Assembly (NCBI RefSeq): GCF_024189315.1
Contig: NZ_JAIZEO010000003.1
Coordinates: forward strand, 186,001-250,000
Origin: Halobacillus sp. A5
GTDB taxonomy: Bacteria > Bacillota > Bacilli > Bacillales > Halobacillaceae
Length of the DNA stretch: 64,000 nucleotides
Direction: 5' to 3'
Shown here: piece after piece, positions 52,688 to 61,481 of the stretch
Position numbering within the stretch: position 1 is the first letter of the stretch
Layout of the letters: every line of letters starts with the position of its first letter
The notes under the pieces: model-generated
Databases searched by the model: none
Told to the model about the DNA's origin: nothing
The model's input: only the letters and a program-made list of their open reading frames with translations
Translations under genes and position numbers: made by a program

Positions 52688-53646
52688 CGTCTCATTTAAT
52701 CGCGCTAACACTCGCCTTTTTCCTCGATTTGTGGCTCGGTGATCCGCGCTGGCTGCCGCACCCTGTCGTTATGATCGGCCGGCTCATTGCCTATCTTGAG
52801 AAAAAGTGGAATCAAGGAAGTTACCGTCGTTTAAAAGGAAGCATGATGCTGCTGATGGTGTGTGGATGCGTCTTTGCAATCTCGTCAGCCTTAGTCTGGG
52901 GCGGTTATCAGCTTCATTTTACAGCTGGTTTGTTCTTAGAAGCCGTGCTGATCTGGACAACGATTGCCGGTAAAGGGCTGAAACAGGCCGCAGCCGCTGT
53001 GTACAAGCCATTAATTGAAAAAGATTTTATCAGGGCACGCCAGCAGTTAGCTATGATCGTCGGGCGGGATACGGAACAGCTGGGAGAAGCCGGGATCACA
53101 AGGGGAACGGTAGAAACAGTTGCAGAGAATACAAGCGACGGAGTGACAGCCCCCTTGTTTTTCGCTTTCGTCGGAGGTGCTCCCTTGGCGATGGTGTACC
53201 GCGCAGTGAATACCTGTGATTCAATGGTCGGCTACCGTCATGAACGGTACCGGCAGTTCGGATGGGCGTCGGCGCGTTTTGACGACGTCGTCAATTATCT
53301 GCCCGCAAGGATGACAGCATGGTTATTACTGCTGGGAGAGCGGTCTCGGTATCATCAAAAGAAAGAGGTGTTCCGACTGCTGCCTCACCAGGCTGAGCGT
53401 CATCCCAGCCCTAACAGTGGCTGGGGGGAAGCGGCATTTGCTTTACTACTTGGTATTCAACTGGGTGGTAAAAATTATTATTTCGGCGAAGCTTCGTATC
53501 GGCCGGTTATCGGTGTTCCACGGGAAGAATTGCAGGCGTATCACATCCTGCAATCTACGAAACTGATGATGCGGGCGGTTGTATATTTTCTCATTTTTCT
53601 ATGGATCGGAGGGGTTCTCATTGAAATGGCCGTCTCATGGCGCTAA
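52684..53646 (+). CDS. cbiB: Adenosylcobinamide-phosphate synthase CbiB
   Basis: 320 residues, membrane protein. DLWLGDPRWLPHPVVMIGRLI, ENTSDGVTAPLFF and YRAVNTCDSMVGYRHERY are CbiB hallmarks. It joins cobyric acid to aminopropanol phosphate. ATGA overlap with the btuD-cbiZ stop shows translational coupling. It uses the cobyric acid that CbiZ and CbiP supply and the product of the next gene, cobD. Confidence 0.9.
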   Translation: MTSHLIALTLAFFLDLWLGDPRWLPHPVVMIGRLIAYLEKKWNQGSYRRLKGSMMLLMVCGCVFAISSALVWGGYQLHFTAGLFLEAVLIWTTIAGKGLKQAAAAVYKPLIEKDFIRARQQLAMIVGRDTEQLGEAGITRGTVETVAENTSDGVTAPLFFAFVGGAPLAMVYRAVNTCDSMVGYRHERYRQFGWASARFDDVVNYLPARMTAWLLLLGERSRYHQKKEVFRLLPHQAERHPSPNSGWGEAAFALLLGIQLGGKNYYFGEASYRPVIGVPREELQAYHILQSTKLMMRAVVYFLIFLWIGGVLIEMAVSWR

Positions 53647-54676
53647 CCCGCACTATTTAACAGAAAAAATGGACTTGCCGCCGGTAACGTATGATTTGAG
53701 TGTCAACGTCAATCCGCTCGGTCCTCCGAAGTGGCTGAAGGAGGAATGGGATGAGCTGTATGCGACGGCTCTTGATTATCCGGATCCAGGGTGCGGGCAG
53801 CTGATTCGTGTGCTCGCAGAGGAAGAAGGGGTACCTGGCCGTCATCTTCTTGCCGGGAACGGGGCTTCTGAGCTGCTTATGCTGATCGGTCAGCTGTTTG
53901 CCGGGAAAAGGGTGCTCATCGTCGAACCGACGTTTTCCGAATACCGCACTATCGCTGGAACGTACGGCTGTCAAGTAAAGTCAGTGTTCCTGACAGAAGC
54001 AGAGGCATGGCGGCTGCCGGTGGAACGGGTAGTGGAAAAAGCCACGAATGCTGACCTTGTTGTCATTTGTAACCCTAACAATCCGACGGGTGTGCATTAT
54101 GAGCTTGATGAACTGTTATTTTTGCTTGAGCATATGAAAGCCCACCTGTTGGTTGATGAAGCTTTTTACGATTTTGTTGAAAAAGAGCCGACGCTGCTCC
54201 CGTACGTGAAGGAGTTTCCGAGGCTGCTCGTGCTGAGGTCCTTGACAAAAATGTACGCTGTGGCGGGCCTGCGAATCGGCTATCTCGCGGGTGATCCTCG
54301 TTTGATTAAGAAGATCGCAGCGTTCCAGCCTGCGTGGAGTGTCAATGGGCTGGCGCAAACCGTCGGGGCACAAAGTGCACAGGACCATGAATTTCGGCGG
54401 CAAACCAGGGAATTTGTGAAGTTAGAAAAAGAACGAATGTTTCCTGAGATTCACCGTCTTGGTTTTACGATTTCAAACACGAGTGTGAATTTCTACCTGC
54501 TTGGAGGCTGGCCGAATCTCGGAGAAACACTGCTGCCTTATCTGCTGGAAAAAGGGATTGCTGCGCGGCATACATACAATTTTCCTGGCATGGACGGAGA
54601 GTATCTTCGTTTCAGTATCAGCTACAGGGAAGCCAACGATGCATTGTTCGAGACGCTTGCGGGGTGGAGCGTATGA
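53621..54676 (+). CDS. cobD: L-threonine-phosphate decarboxylase CobD
   Basis: 351 residues from TTG 53621 behind GGAGGGG (53608-53614), overlapping cbiB by 26 bp. PLP-dependent class I/II aminotransferase fold: NVNPLGPP, CNPNNPTG, and the PLP lysine in LRSLTKMYAVAGLRIGY. It makes aminopropanol phosphate for the nucleotide loop of cobalamin. Histidinol-phosphate aminotransferase is the close relative, excluded by the operon. Confidence 0.87.
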   Translation: MKWPSHGANPHYLTEKMDLPPVTYDLSVNVNPLGPPKWLKEEWDELYATALDYPDPGCGQLIRVLAEEEGVPGRHLLAGNGASELLMLIGQLFAGKRVLIVEPTFSEYRTIAGTYGCQVKSVFLTEAEAWRLPVERVVEKATNADLVVICNPNNPTGVHYELDELLFLLEHMKAHLLVDEAFYDFVEKEPTLLPYVKEFPRLLVLRSLTKMYAVAGLRIGYLAGDPRLIKKIAAFQPAWSVNGLAQTVGAQSAQDHEFRRQTREFVKLEKERMFPEIHRLGFTISNTSVNFYLLGGWPNLGETLLPYLLEKGIAARHTYNFPGMDGEYLRFSISYREANDALFETLAGWSV

Positions 54677-55206
54677 TTACTTTTATTTGCGGCGGCGTAA
54701 GAAGCGGGAAAACAAGATTTGCGGAGCGGCTGCTGCTTGCAAGTTCATGCAAAAACCTGCATTACGTTGCGACAGGTGTCGTGACGGATGAGGAGATGAA
54801 AGAGCGGGTCACCCGTCATCAGCAGGACCGTCAACGCAGTGAGCGGGCATGGACGACATGGGAACAGCCGACAGATTTACACGAGCTTGCCTTCTCCAGC
54901 AGCGATGCTGTGTTAATCGACTGTCTAACGACTTGGGTGACAAATGAAATGATGAAGCATGAGAAGATACCGCCCGGGAAGCTGGCCAAGGGGCTGAGTA
55001 AGCGGCTCGGGAAGCTTCTTCAACAGCCGGGGGATCTCGTTATTGTTTCTAATGATGTAAGCCGCGGTATGCCATCATCATTTACCATGGTAAGGGATTA
55101 TATATACTTGCTTGGGCAGATGAACCAATGGCTCGTAAAGCATAGTGATCAAGCGGTCGAAATGGTATTCGGCCAGCCGTATTTTCATAAGGGGGTGGAA
55201 CGATGA
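54673..55206 (+). CDS. cobU: Adenosylcobinamide kinase/guanylyltransferase CobU
   Basis: 177 residues from ATG 54673, overlapping the cobD stop as ATGA. P-loop FICGGVRSGKTRFAE, LIDCLTTWVTNEM and VIVSNDVSRGMP are the CobU/CobP motifs. It phosphorylates cobinamide and adds GMP to activate it for CobS. Confidence 0.9.
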   Translation: MITFICGGVRSGKTRFAERLLLASSCKNLHYVATGVVTDEEMKERVTRHQQDRQRSERAWTTWEQPTDLHELAFSSSDAVLIDCLTTWVTNEMMKHEKIPPGKLAKGLSKRLGKLLQQPGDLVIVSNDVSRGMPSSFTMVRDYIYLLGQMNQWLVKHSDQAVEMVFGQPYFHKGVER

Positions 55207-56672
55207 AGGGTGTGATGGTTCAAGGGACGGCATCGAACGTCGGCAAAAGCTGGATTGCCGCTGGTTTGTGCCGCTTGCTTGCACGGGAGGGGGTGAACGT
55301 CGCTCCGTTTAAATCACAAAACATGTCCAATAACGCTTACGTGACGGTTAAAGGAGAAGAAATCGGGCGCGCCCAGGGTGTTCAGGCAGAAGCGGCAGGA
55401 GTCGAGGCCACGGTAGACATGAATCCAATTTTATTAAAACCGACGAGCGATCAGCGGTCTGAAGTGATTCTGCGCGGCGTGAGTCAAACCGTCTGGTCAG
55501 GAAGCGAGTACCGTGAACAAGGGTATGAAAGAGGAAAACAAGTTATTTGTGAGTCAGCGGAAAAACTCGCAGAAGAATACGACACGCTCGTCATTGAAGG
55601 AGCAGGAAGTCCTGTGGAGATTAATTTAAATGACCGGGAGCTCGTCAATATGGCCATTGCCGATTTGCTGGATGTGCCGGTCATTTTAACAGCTGATATT
55701 GACCGCGGAGGGGTATTCGCAAGCATTGTCGGTACGCTTGAACTGCTTGAGGAGAGGCACCGCCGACGTGTAAAAGGGCTGATCATTAATAAATTCCGTG
55801 GACAGCGTGAACTGTTTGATGACGGCGTAAAGTGGCTGGAGGAGCGTACGGGTATCCCTGTGCTCGGTGTCGTGCCTCATTTAGAGAACCATGGCATTGA
55901 AGGAGAAGACTCATTAACAATTCAAAACGTACGGTCAGCTCAAGAAAAAGCGCTCGATATCGCTGTCATTCACTGGTCTTACACAGCGAACAATTCAGAT
56001 GTAATGCCGCTCGCTCATGAACCGGATGTATCGATCCGCTATGTCAAATCCTTTAAAGACCTTGGTGATCCTGACGCCTTGATTCTACCGGGGACGAGAA
56101 GCACTATCGAAGACTTCCTTACGGCTGAGGAGCTCGGATTAACCGAAGCTGTACAAACGTACGCCGGGACAGGTACGGTTGTGGGCATTTGCGGCGGCTA
56201 TCAGGTGTTGTGTGAAACGATGTATAAAAACCCGGAGGACGAGCATGGAATCAGCGGAATCGGCTTGTTTCCTTTAAAGACTACATTCCTTAGTAAAAAA
56301 CAAACGATTCGTGTGAAGGGACAAACCCATGAAGAAAGCGGATTTGCGGCAGCAGCGATGAAGGGCTATGAAATTCACCTCGGACGTACCGAGGGAGTCA
56401 TTGAAGCACCTTTTCTCGAATTGCTGGACGGTCCTGAAGGGATCAGTGTGGATAATGGGCGTCTCATCGGCACTTATATGCACGATTGTTTCCATAACGA
56501 CGAATGGAGGACAGAGTGGCTGAACCGTTTACGAAGGAAAGCTGGACTCCCTGAGCTGCCGATCCTAAGGCTGGCAGAGCGTCAGAAACGGTACGACCGG
56601 CTTGCTGACCATTTGGAAGCACATCTTGATACGCAAACCTTGAGAGAGATCATCGAGGGAAGCGGCTCATGA
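55203..56672 (+). CDS. cbiP: Cobyric acid synthase CbiP/CobQ
   Basis: 489 residues. N-terminal DTBS-like ATPase (VQGTASNVGKSWIAAGLCR, PFKSQNMSNNAYVT, IEGAGSPVEINL, TADIDRGGVFAS) and C-terminal class I glutamine amidotransferase with the nucleophile in GICGGYQVLCE and His in YMHDCFHND. It amidates four side chains of adenosyl-cobyrinic diamide. Its presence without earlier corrin-ring genes in the window points to salvage of incomplete corrinoids, or to a ring pathway elsewhere. Coupled by overlap on both sides. Confidence 0.92.
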   Translation: MKGVMVQGTASNVGKSWIAAGLCRLLAREGVNVAPFKSQNMSNNAYVTVKGEEIGRAQGVQAEAAGVEATVDMNPILLKPTSDQRSEVILRGVSQTVWSGSEYREQGYERGKQVICESAEKLAEEYDTLVIEGAGSPVEINLNDRELVNMAIADLLDVPVILTADIDRGGVFASIVGTLELLEERHRRRVKGLIINKFRGQRELFDDGVKWLEERTGIPVLGVVPHLENHGIEGEDSLTIQNVRSAQEKALDIAVIHWSYTANNSDVMPLAHEPDVSIRYVKSFKDLGDPDALILPGTRSTIEDFLTAEELGLTEAVQTYAGTGTVVGICGGYQVLCETMYKNPEDEHGISGIGLFPLKTTFLSKKQTIRVKGQTHEESGFAAAAMKGYEIHLGRTEGVIEAPFLELLDGPEGISVDNGRLIGTYMHDCFHNDEWRTEWLNRLRRKAGLPELPILRLAERQKRYDRLADHLEAHLDTQTLREIIEGSGS

Positions 56673-57433
56673 AGAACCTTATTCTCAGTGTATTGTTTAC
56701 GCTCCAATTTTTCTCAATCATTCCGGTTCACCGTGAAATTGAACCGACTCCTTCACGTGTACGAGCTTCATTAAGCTGGCTTCCTGTAATTGGATTAGGG
56801 TTTGGTGCTGTGAATTTACTGTTCATTACTGCTTTGCAACCGGTGATGAGTCCTGTCACTTTAGTCATTGTGGCGTTAACCATACCGATAGTGTTGAGCG
56901 GGGGACTTCACCTTGACGGTCTGATGGATACAGGAGACGCATATTTCTCCTATAAGGAGCGGGACAAACGCCTGGACGTTATGAAGGACCCGCGTACCGG
57001 CGCATTCGGTGTCCTCGTTTTACTTGCAGTGCTCGCCCTACGCTTCGTTTTTATGTATGAATCATTTCGTTCAGAAGCTTCCGCCCTGTGGTTGCTTGTA
57101 CTCATTCCAGCACTGGCGCGTGTGGCGATGGTCGGCGTACTCGGTCATGTGCCTTCAGCTAAAAACACGGGTTTAAGCTCTTTTTTTCAACAATCATACC
57201 GGACTGGTGTGACGTGGAGCCTGGCTGCAATGAGTGTGTTCCTCTTATTCGGCGCATCTCTCCTTACGAGCTTGAACGTTTCAATAGCTCTCGGAGTGGC
57301 AGCCATTGCGGGAATATTTATGATAAAAATGTGGAGTCTGCGTGCATTTGGCGGTATTACCGGGGATGTATGCGGGGCTGCTCTAGAAGGGATGGTGACA
57401 CTGTTATGGCTGATTGTGTGGATTTTTATTTAA
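56669..57433 (+). CDS. cobS: Cobalamin synthase CobS
   Basis: 254 residues, integral membrane enzyme with six to seven helices. GLHLDGLMDTGDAYFSYKERDKRLDVMKDPRTGAFG is the Mg-binding CobS signature. It joins adenosyl-GDP-cobinamide to alpha-ribazole (phosphate). Start overlaps the cbiP stop. Confidence 0.92.
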   Translation: MKNLILSVLFTLQFFSIIPVHREIEPTPSRVRASLSWLPVIGLGFGAVNLLFITALQPVMSPVTLVIVALTIPIVLSGGLHLDGLMDTGDAYFSYKERDKRLDVMKDPRTGAFGVLVLLAVLALRFVFMYESFRSEASALWLLVLIPALARVAMVGVLGHVPSAKNTGLSSFFQQSYRTGVTWSLAAMSVFLLFGASLLTSLNVSIALGVAAIAGIFMIKMWSLRAFGGITGDVCGAALEGMVTLLWLIVWIFI

Positions 57434-58005
57434 TCCGGCATGGGGAAACGACATCCAATCAAGAAAGGCGTTATATCGGCTGGCGTGACGAACCGTTATC
57501 GGATCAGGGTCGTCGTCAGATTAACCTACTTTGCAGAAAGCTTCCTCCGTTTGGCAGGCTCTTTTCGAGTGATCTGACGCGCTGCACCGAAACGGCAGGG
57601 AAGGTGGATGATCGCTTCCAAGTTGACCGAGCACTGCGTGAATACCATTTTGGCGATTTTGACGGCAAAAGGTATGCAGAGCTGAACAAGAATTCGGAAT
57701 ATCAATGCTGGCTTAATGATATGGAAAACGTGACACCCCCGAACGGGGAAAGCTTTTCTACATTTAGAAGCCGTGTGCTCAAGTTCATGGGAAGAATTCT
57801 GGATTGTTTAGGACAAGATGAGCAGATGCCGGTGGGAATCGTCACTCACGGCGGTGTAATCCGCACGCTGCTGCAGTATTTTTCAAAGCAGACGAATTCT
57901 ATGTGGGAGTGGAGTATTGATCCGGGTGAGGCCTATCACCTTAAGCTTATAAAGGAGGGAGACGAGTGGATTTTGTTACAGGCGGAGCGCATAACGGCAA
58001 GCTGA
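57406..58005 (+). CDS. cobC: Alpha-ribazole phosphatase CobC-like histidine phosphatase
   Basis: 199 residues from ATG 57406, overlapping cobS by 28 bp; the frame is open further upstream but the conserved N-terminus (FYLIRHGETTSNQ) fits this start. Phosphoglycerate-mutase-type histidine phosphatase with the catalytic His in RHGE, SSDLTRCTETA, and VTHGGVIRTLL. It dephosphorylates alpha-ribazole-phosphate or adenosylcobalamin phosphate. Confidence 0.85.
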   Translation: MADCVDFYLIRHGETTSNQERRYIGWRDEPLSDQGRRQINLLCRKLPPFGRLFSSDLTRCTETAGKVDDRFQVDRALREYHFGDFDGKRYAELNKNSEYQCWLNDMENVTPPNGESFSTFRSRVLKFMGRILDCLGQDEQMPVGIVTHGGVIRTLLQYFSKQTNSMWEWSIDPGEAYHLKLIKEGDEWILLQAERITAS

Positions 58006-58340
58006 ACTGGGCGCTTAACCATTATGGTTCAAAGTCTTTAGTTGTCAGGGAAATAAGCGAATGGAAGCATACAGAAACTCTGGTTATCATAGATCATGCC
58101 GAACAGATACTTAAGCTCCCTGAAGCTGATGCATTTTTTCACAAAATGTGGGAGTGGGAACACAGCCGTCCTGATCATCAACTTATTATTATTGGAACGG
58201 ATGTTACAGGAGGTATCGTTCCGGTGGAAAAAGAACATCGAGAATGGCGTGACAACGTCGGACTTCATTATCAACAATTTATAAAAGAGGCAGAGTCAGT
58301 CTACCGAATATGGTACGGTATTCCGCAGCAACTAAAATAG
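57966..58340 (+). CDS. Short CobU-like paralogue with altered P-loop
   Basis: 124 residues from GTG 57966 behind AAAGGAGGGAGACGA, overlapping cobC by 40 bp. VTGGAHNGKLNWALNHYG stands where CobU has GG-x-RSGKS, so one P-loop glycine/serine pattern is changed. IIIGTDVTGGIVPVEKEHREWRDNVG and a final GIPQQLK align with the GIVP...R-x-FRD-x-x-G...VAGxPxxLK end of CobU. The middle of CobU is missing. Bacillus cob operons carry similar short proteins annotated as cobinamide kinase. Kinase activity is doubtful; a scaffold or regulatory role is possible. Confidence 0.7.
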   Translation: MDFVTGGAHNGKLNWALNHYGSKSLVVREISEWKHTETLVIIDHAEQILKLPEADAFFHKMWEWEHSRPDHQLIIIGTDVTGGIVPVEKEHREWRDNVGLHYQQFIKEAESVYRIWYGIPQQLK

Positions 58341-58353
58341 GAGGTTTTTAATA

Positions 58354-58935
58354 ATGAGATTGTATACGAGAACGGGAGATAAGGGTCAGACAAGCGTCAT
58401 CGGCGGCCGGGTGGAGAAGGATGATGTGCGTGTCGAGGCTTATGGCACGGTGGATGAAGTAAACAGCTTCGTTGGAAAAGCACGTACCGAGCTGCAGGGG
58501 GAGACGTTTGCGGAAATCCAGGAAGAGCTTGAACGGATTCAGCACGAGCTGTTTGACTGCGGCAGCGACCTCGCGAATAAGAAGTCCAGCCGCCCCTATA
58601 AGCTGCAGCAGGAAAGCATCGACTGGCTCGAGGAGCGTATGGATGATTACATTCAAAAATCACCAGAGCTTGAGCGGTTCATATTACCTGGAGGCTCTTC
58701 CGCTTCGGCCACTCTGCATATAGCCCGTACGATTACGCGCCGTGCTGAACGACTCGTCGTTACCCTGCAAAAACAAGAAACGATCCACCCCGTCTGTTTA
58801 ATGTATTTGAACCGGCTGTCCGATTACTTCTTCGGTCTGGCGCGCTATGTGAATGTTCTCAATGAGACGAAGGACGTGGAGTATGTAAGAAGTGCTAAAG
58901 TCTTTCGCTCAGGGAAACGAAAGGAGAACGAATAA
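58354..58935 (+). CDS. pduO: PduO-type cob(I)alamin adenosyltransferase
   Basis: 193 residues. YTRTGDKGQTSVIGGR (ATP-binding), VDEVNSFVG, FILPGGSSASATLHIARTITRRAER and NRLSDYFFGLARYVN are the PduO/MMAB motifs; equivalent to B. subtilis YvqK. It attaches the adenosyl group to the cobalt of salvaged corrinoids. RBS TAGGAGG. Confidence 0.92.
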   Translation: MRLYTRTGDKGQTSVIGGRVEKDDVRVEAYGTVDEVNSFVGKARTELQGETFAEIQEELERIQHELFDCGSDLANKKSSRPYKLQQESIDWLEERMDDYIQKSPELERFILPGGSSASATLHIARTITRRAERLVVTLQKQETIHPVCLMYLNRLSDYFFGLARYVNVLNETKDVEYVRSAKVFRSGKRKENE

Positions 58936-59643
58936 GTGGGCCTGCCGTTGTTTATAGCAGAAGCAGACGATCGTGAACTTGTCATTGCTTCTGATAATGC
59001 AGGGGCAATTGGACCTAAGCCGGACGACGCGGTACAGGTGCCGTATGAAGTAGTAGCTCAAGCGTTGTTCCGCGTTGCCATTATGGATACACTCGCGGTC
59101 GGTGCTTCTCCTTTTGCCGTTAATCTTATGAATTTTGCCGGGGAAGAAGCATGGAATGAGCTTGAGAAAACGATCATCAGCCAATGCCGGCGGCTTGGAA
59201 TAGAGATGGGGATAACAGGAAGTACAGAATCCAATTTTTCTATGAATCAGTCGGCCGTGGGTCTCACGGTGATAGGGAAAGTTATGAAGGCCGATAAAAA
59301 AATAGGCTGTTCTCCTCAAGGGTGCGGCCTCGCTTTAATCGGGGAGCCGCTTGTCGGAGAAGAAGTGATCCAATGTGCTGATCGAGCCGCCCCGTTGGAA
59401 CTGTTTGCTGAGATGACGCAGCAGGAATGGGTGTATGAACTTGTACCAGTCGGCTCAAAAGGAATCGATGGCAGCCTGCGGGAATGGGAGCGTCGAAACG
59501 GGCGGGAGCAACGGAAATGGGAGGTACCTTTTGACTGCAGCAAATCCGGAGGGCCGTCAACGAGTTTTCTAGTAAGCTATGATCTAAACTGCGACCTTGA
59601 TTTAATTAAAATGGCCGAGGCCTTTGTAACGGTGATTCGCTAA
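58936..59643 (+). CDS. cblS: AIR-synthase-like protein, probable alpha-ribazole kinase CblS
   Basis: 235 residues from GTG 58936, adjacent to the ATR stop, behind AAAGGAG. DNAGAIGPKPDDAVQVPYEVVAQALFRVAIMDTLAVGASPFAVNLMNF and TGSTESNFSMNQSAVGLTVIG resemble the ATP-binding N-domain of PurM/ThiL-type proteins. The alpha-ribazole kinase CblS of Listeria and Geobacillus has this kind of sequence and genomic setting. It would make alpha-ribazole phosphate from free alpha-ribazole, replacing CobT, which is absent from the operon. The identification is moderate; no partner transporter CblT is visible here. Confidence 0.6.
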   Translation: MGLPLFIAEADDRELVIASDNAGAIGPKPDDAVQVPYEVVAQALFRVAIMDTLAVGASPFAVNLMNFAGEEAWNELEKTIISQCRRLGIEMGITGSTESNFSMNQSAVGLTVIGKVMKADKKIGCSPQGCGLALIGEPLVGEEVIQCADRAAPLELFAEMTQQEWVYELVPVGSKGIDGSLREWERRNGREQRKWEVPFDCSKSGGPSTSFLVSYDLNCDLDLIKMAEAFVTVIR

Positions 59644-59656
59644 TAATGAATTGGGT

Positions 59657-59696
59657 GGTACCAGGTACACACAAGTAAGAAGGATGTACCTGGTAC
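59657..59696. repeat. GTACC palindromes, pair 1
   Basis: GTACCAGGTACA (59658-59669) and its inverse TGTACCTGGTAC (59685-59696) can form a 12-bp stem; each arm is itself a near-palindrome GTACC-N-GGTAC. Two related sets follow at 60525 and 61266. Confidence 0.7.
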
Positions 59697-59709
59697 AAAG
59701 TGAAGAATG

Positions 59710-60414
59710 CTATTCTATTAGAAACTCAGCTTCAACGGGTTCTCTTATTGTATTGTAGTCCATATCCGTAATAACATCTGTAATGATCCTGAATGATGTT
59801 ACCTCGTCAGGATCCGATTTAAAGGGGATACCAAGAGATAGGTCGTCTTGATAGGAGTTTGAGTACAACTCTGAATCACTATAGGATTGAATGAAATCCA
59901 TGGTACTCACATCAATCTGTTCTCCTGTATTCAAAACAACTTTATAAATTGGATAGTAGGACACCACGTTTTGATCAGAAACATTCTCTACGCTGTAATT
60001 AATTTTCAAATAGTGAAAAGGCTCTCCTTCTACATATCCATAATAATCAGTCATGTGCTCAGCTTCGAATTCATCTAAAATGCCTTCAATAGAGATGAGG
60101 TCGGCATGCTGCACGTTTATTCTCAAGGGATCTTGCTCAATGAATTCATTGATCTCACCTTTTTTAATGAGTGTTGCTTTTTTAAAATATTCATTAGAAA
60201 TCGACTCTCCCACTTCCGCTTCTGAAATATCTATCTCCTCCTGTTCTTCTGAGGTAGAGCTGTCCTTACCTTGAGAAGAATCATTTTCCTCCTCACTTTT
60301 CACTTCTTTTTGTTCAGCAGGACTGGCTTTCTTCTGAGTGTCGACCTCTTCCGGGCTGCATGCTGCAGTCAAACCAGCTATGCAAATACAAAACAATATT
60401 AAAAAAACTTTCAT
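59710..60414 (-). CDS. Putative lipoprotein (234 aa)
   Basis: 234 residues. Lipobox GLTAAC (Cys19) after a short hydrophobic signal, then a low-complexity Glu/Ser/Lys linker to about residue 70, then a beta-rich domain of about 150 residues (YLKINYSVENVSDQNVVSYYPIYKVVLNTGEQ) like DUF4352-type telokin folds that expose an Ig-like sheet. Anchored outside the membrane; no enzyme motif. It sits alone between GTACC palindromes. Function unknown. Confidence 0.7.
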   Translation of the reverse strand: MKVFLILFCICIAGLTAACSPEEVDTQKKASPAEQKEVKSEEENDSSQGKDSSTSEEQEEIDISEAEVGESISNEYFKKATLIKKGEINEFIEQDPLRINVQHADLISIEGILDEFEAEHMTDYYGYVEGEPFHYLKINYSVENVSDQNVVSYYPIYKVVLNTGEQIDVSTMDFIQSYSDSELYSNSYQDDLSLGIPFKSDPDEVTSFRIITDVITDMDYNTIREPVEAEFLIE

Positions 60415-60524
60415 CCCCTCACCCCTTAACTTAATTACTTCTATTTATCTTTTTCATTATATTGATCAAACACCTATTACATACATCCCCACACATCATG
60501 GTAAAATGATTTTACACTGACTGC

Positions 60525-60564
60525 GTACCTGGTACCGATGGATGGATTTTGTGTACCAGGTACC
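60525..60564. repeat. GTACC palindromes, pair 2
   Basis: GTACCTGGTACC (60525-60536) and GTACCAGGTACC (60553-60564) are inverted copies 16 bp apart, just before the amhX remnant. Confidence 0.7.
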
Positions 60565-60573
60565 TAAAAAAGG

Positions 60574-61234
60574 GTGAAAAACTTGGAACAGCCTATTGAG
60601 CAGCGGGTACGTGAAACCTTTCGTTATTTGTATCGTAATGCAGAAATCAGCTGGGAAGAGATCAAAACTACAAAATATATTGAAGCTTTTTTACGTGAAA
60701 GTGGGTGCAGGGTGACTACTTTTGAAGATGTCCCTGGAGTCATTGGCGAGTATGGAGATTTCAGCAAAAACCTGCCGGTGATAGGCGTCCGCTCTGATAT
60801 GGATGCGTTGTGGCAGGAGGTAAATGGCAGATTTCAACCGAATCATTCCTGCTGGCATGATGCTCACATGGCCATGGTGCTGGGCCTATTGTGGAAGTTA
60901 GAGGAGAGCCCTGAATTAAGAAACCAGACAGCGATAAAGAGCAGCGGCTGCTGAGACAAACGTCGAGGCGGTCGCTATTATGAGTGAAGCTATTAAGGAA
61001 ACACTTGGCGGAGAATATTTACAACCACCACTTGTTACGCCGGGCGGAGACGATTTTCATTTTTATACGATAAAGAAGCCATCCTTAAAAGCGACTATGC
61101 TTGGACTGGGGTGTAACTTAACACCAGGCTTGCATCACCCGCAGATGACCTTTGATGAGTCCGCATTAATGAACGGTGTTAACATTCTCTATCAAGCCAT
61201 TTTAAAAACCTACAAAACACCTCCCTGCAGATAG
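60574..61234 (+). pseudogene. amhX: AmhX-like M20 amidohydrolase with internal deletion
   Basis: Two pieces in different frames. The first (60574-60954) covers the N-terminus: RETFRYLYRNAEISWEE, VRSDMDALWQEV, NHSCWHDAH (intact AmhX has CGHDAH, so a Gly is also lost). The second (about 60950-61234) covers the C-terminus: [28 protein letters not shown] and [14 protein letters not shown]. By comparison with B. subtilis AmhX (about 380 residues) some 185 middle residues are gone, with the joint near 60930-60955. Non-functional. Confidence 0.88.
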
Positions 61235-61248
61235 GGAGGCGTTTTTTT
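61217..61248 (+). terminator. Terminator after amhX remnant
   Basis: AACACCTCCCT (61217-61227) pairs with AGGGAGGCGTT (61234-61244) with one mismatch, then seven T. Confidence 0.75.
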
Positions 61249-61265
61249 GATGATCTTTTTATATA

Positions 61266-61333
61266 GTACCGGGTACACGTTGGGAATTGTGTGGTACCAG
61301 GTACACAAACTTCATTGATCTGTACCCGGTACC
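61266..61333. repeat. GTACC palindromes, set 3
   Basis: GTACCGGGTACAC (61266-61278), GTACCAGGTACAC (61294-61306) and TGTACCCGGTACC (61321-61333), the outer two inverted to each other. Confidence 0.7.
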
Positions 61334-61372
61334 GTCGAAAGTTGTAATATTCAAACTAATTTTACAATTTGG

Positions 61373-61406
61373 TTACAATTGTAATGTAAATGTGATAGAA
61401 TGCAGG
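61373..61406 (+). promoter_or_regulatory. Possible promoter/operator of the zinc-ribbon gene
   Basis: TTACAATTGTAA (61373-61384) is a perfect 12-bp palindrome, with TTACAATT also at 61362. TGTGATAGAAT just downstream contains an extended -10 (TGNTAGAAT-like, TAGAAT at about 61396-61401). The binding protein is unknown. Confidence 0.45.
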
Positions 61407-61481
61407 TAATTGTAAACCGTACTTTATGCTTATTTCTATAGTAGAGAAAAATATATACCGAATGAGGGGGCGAATCATTTT

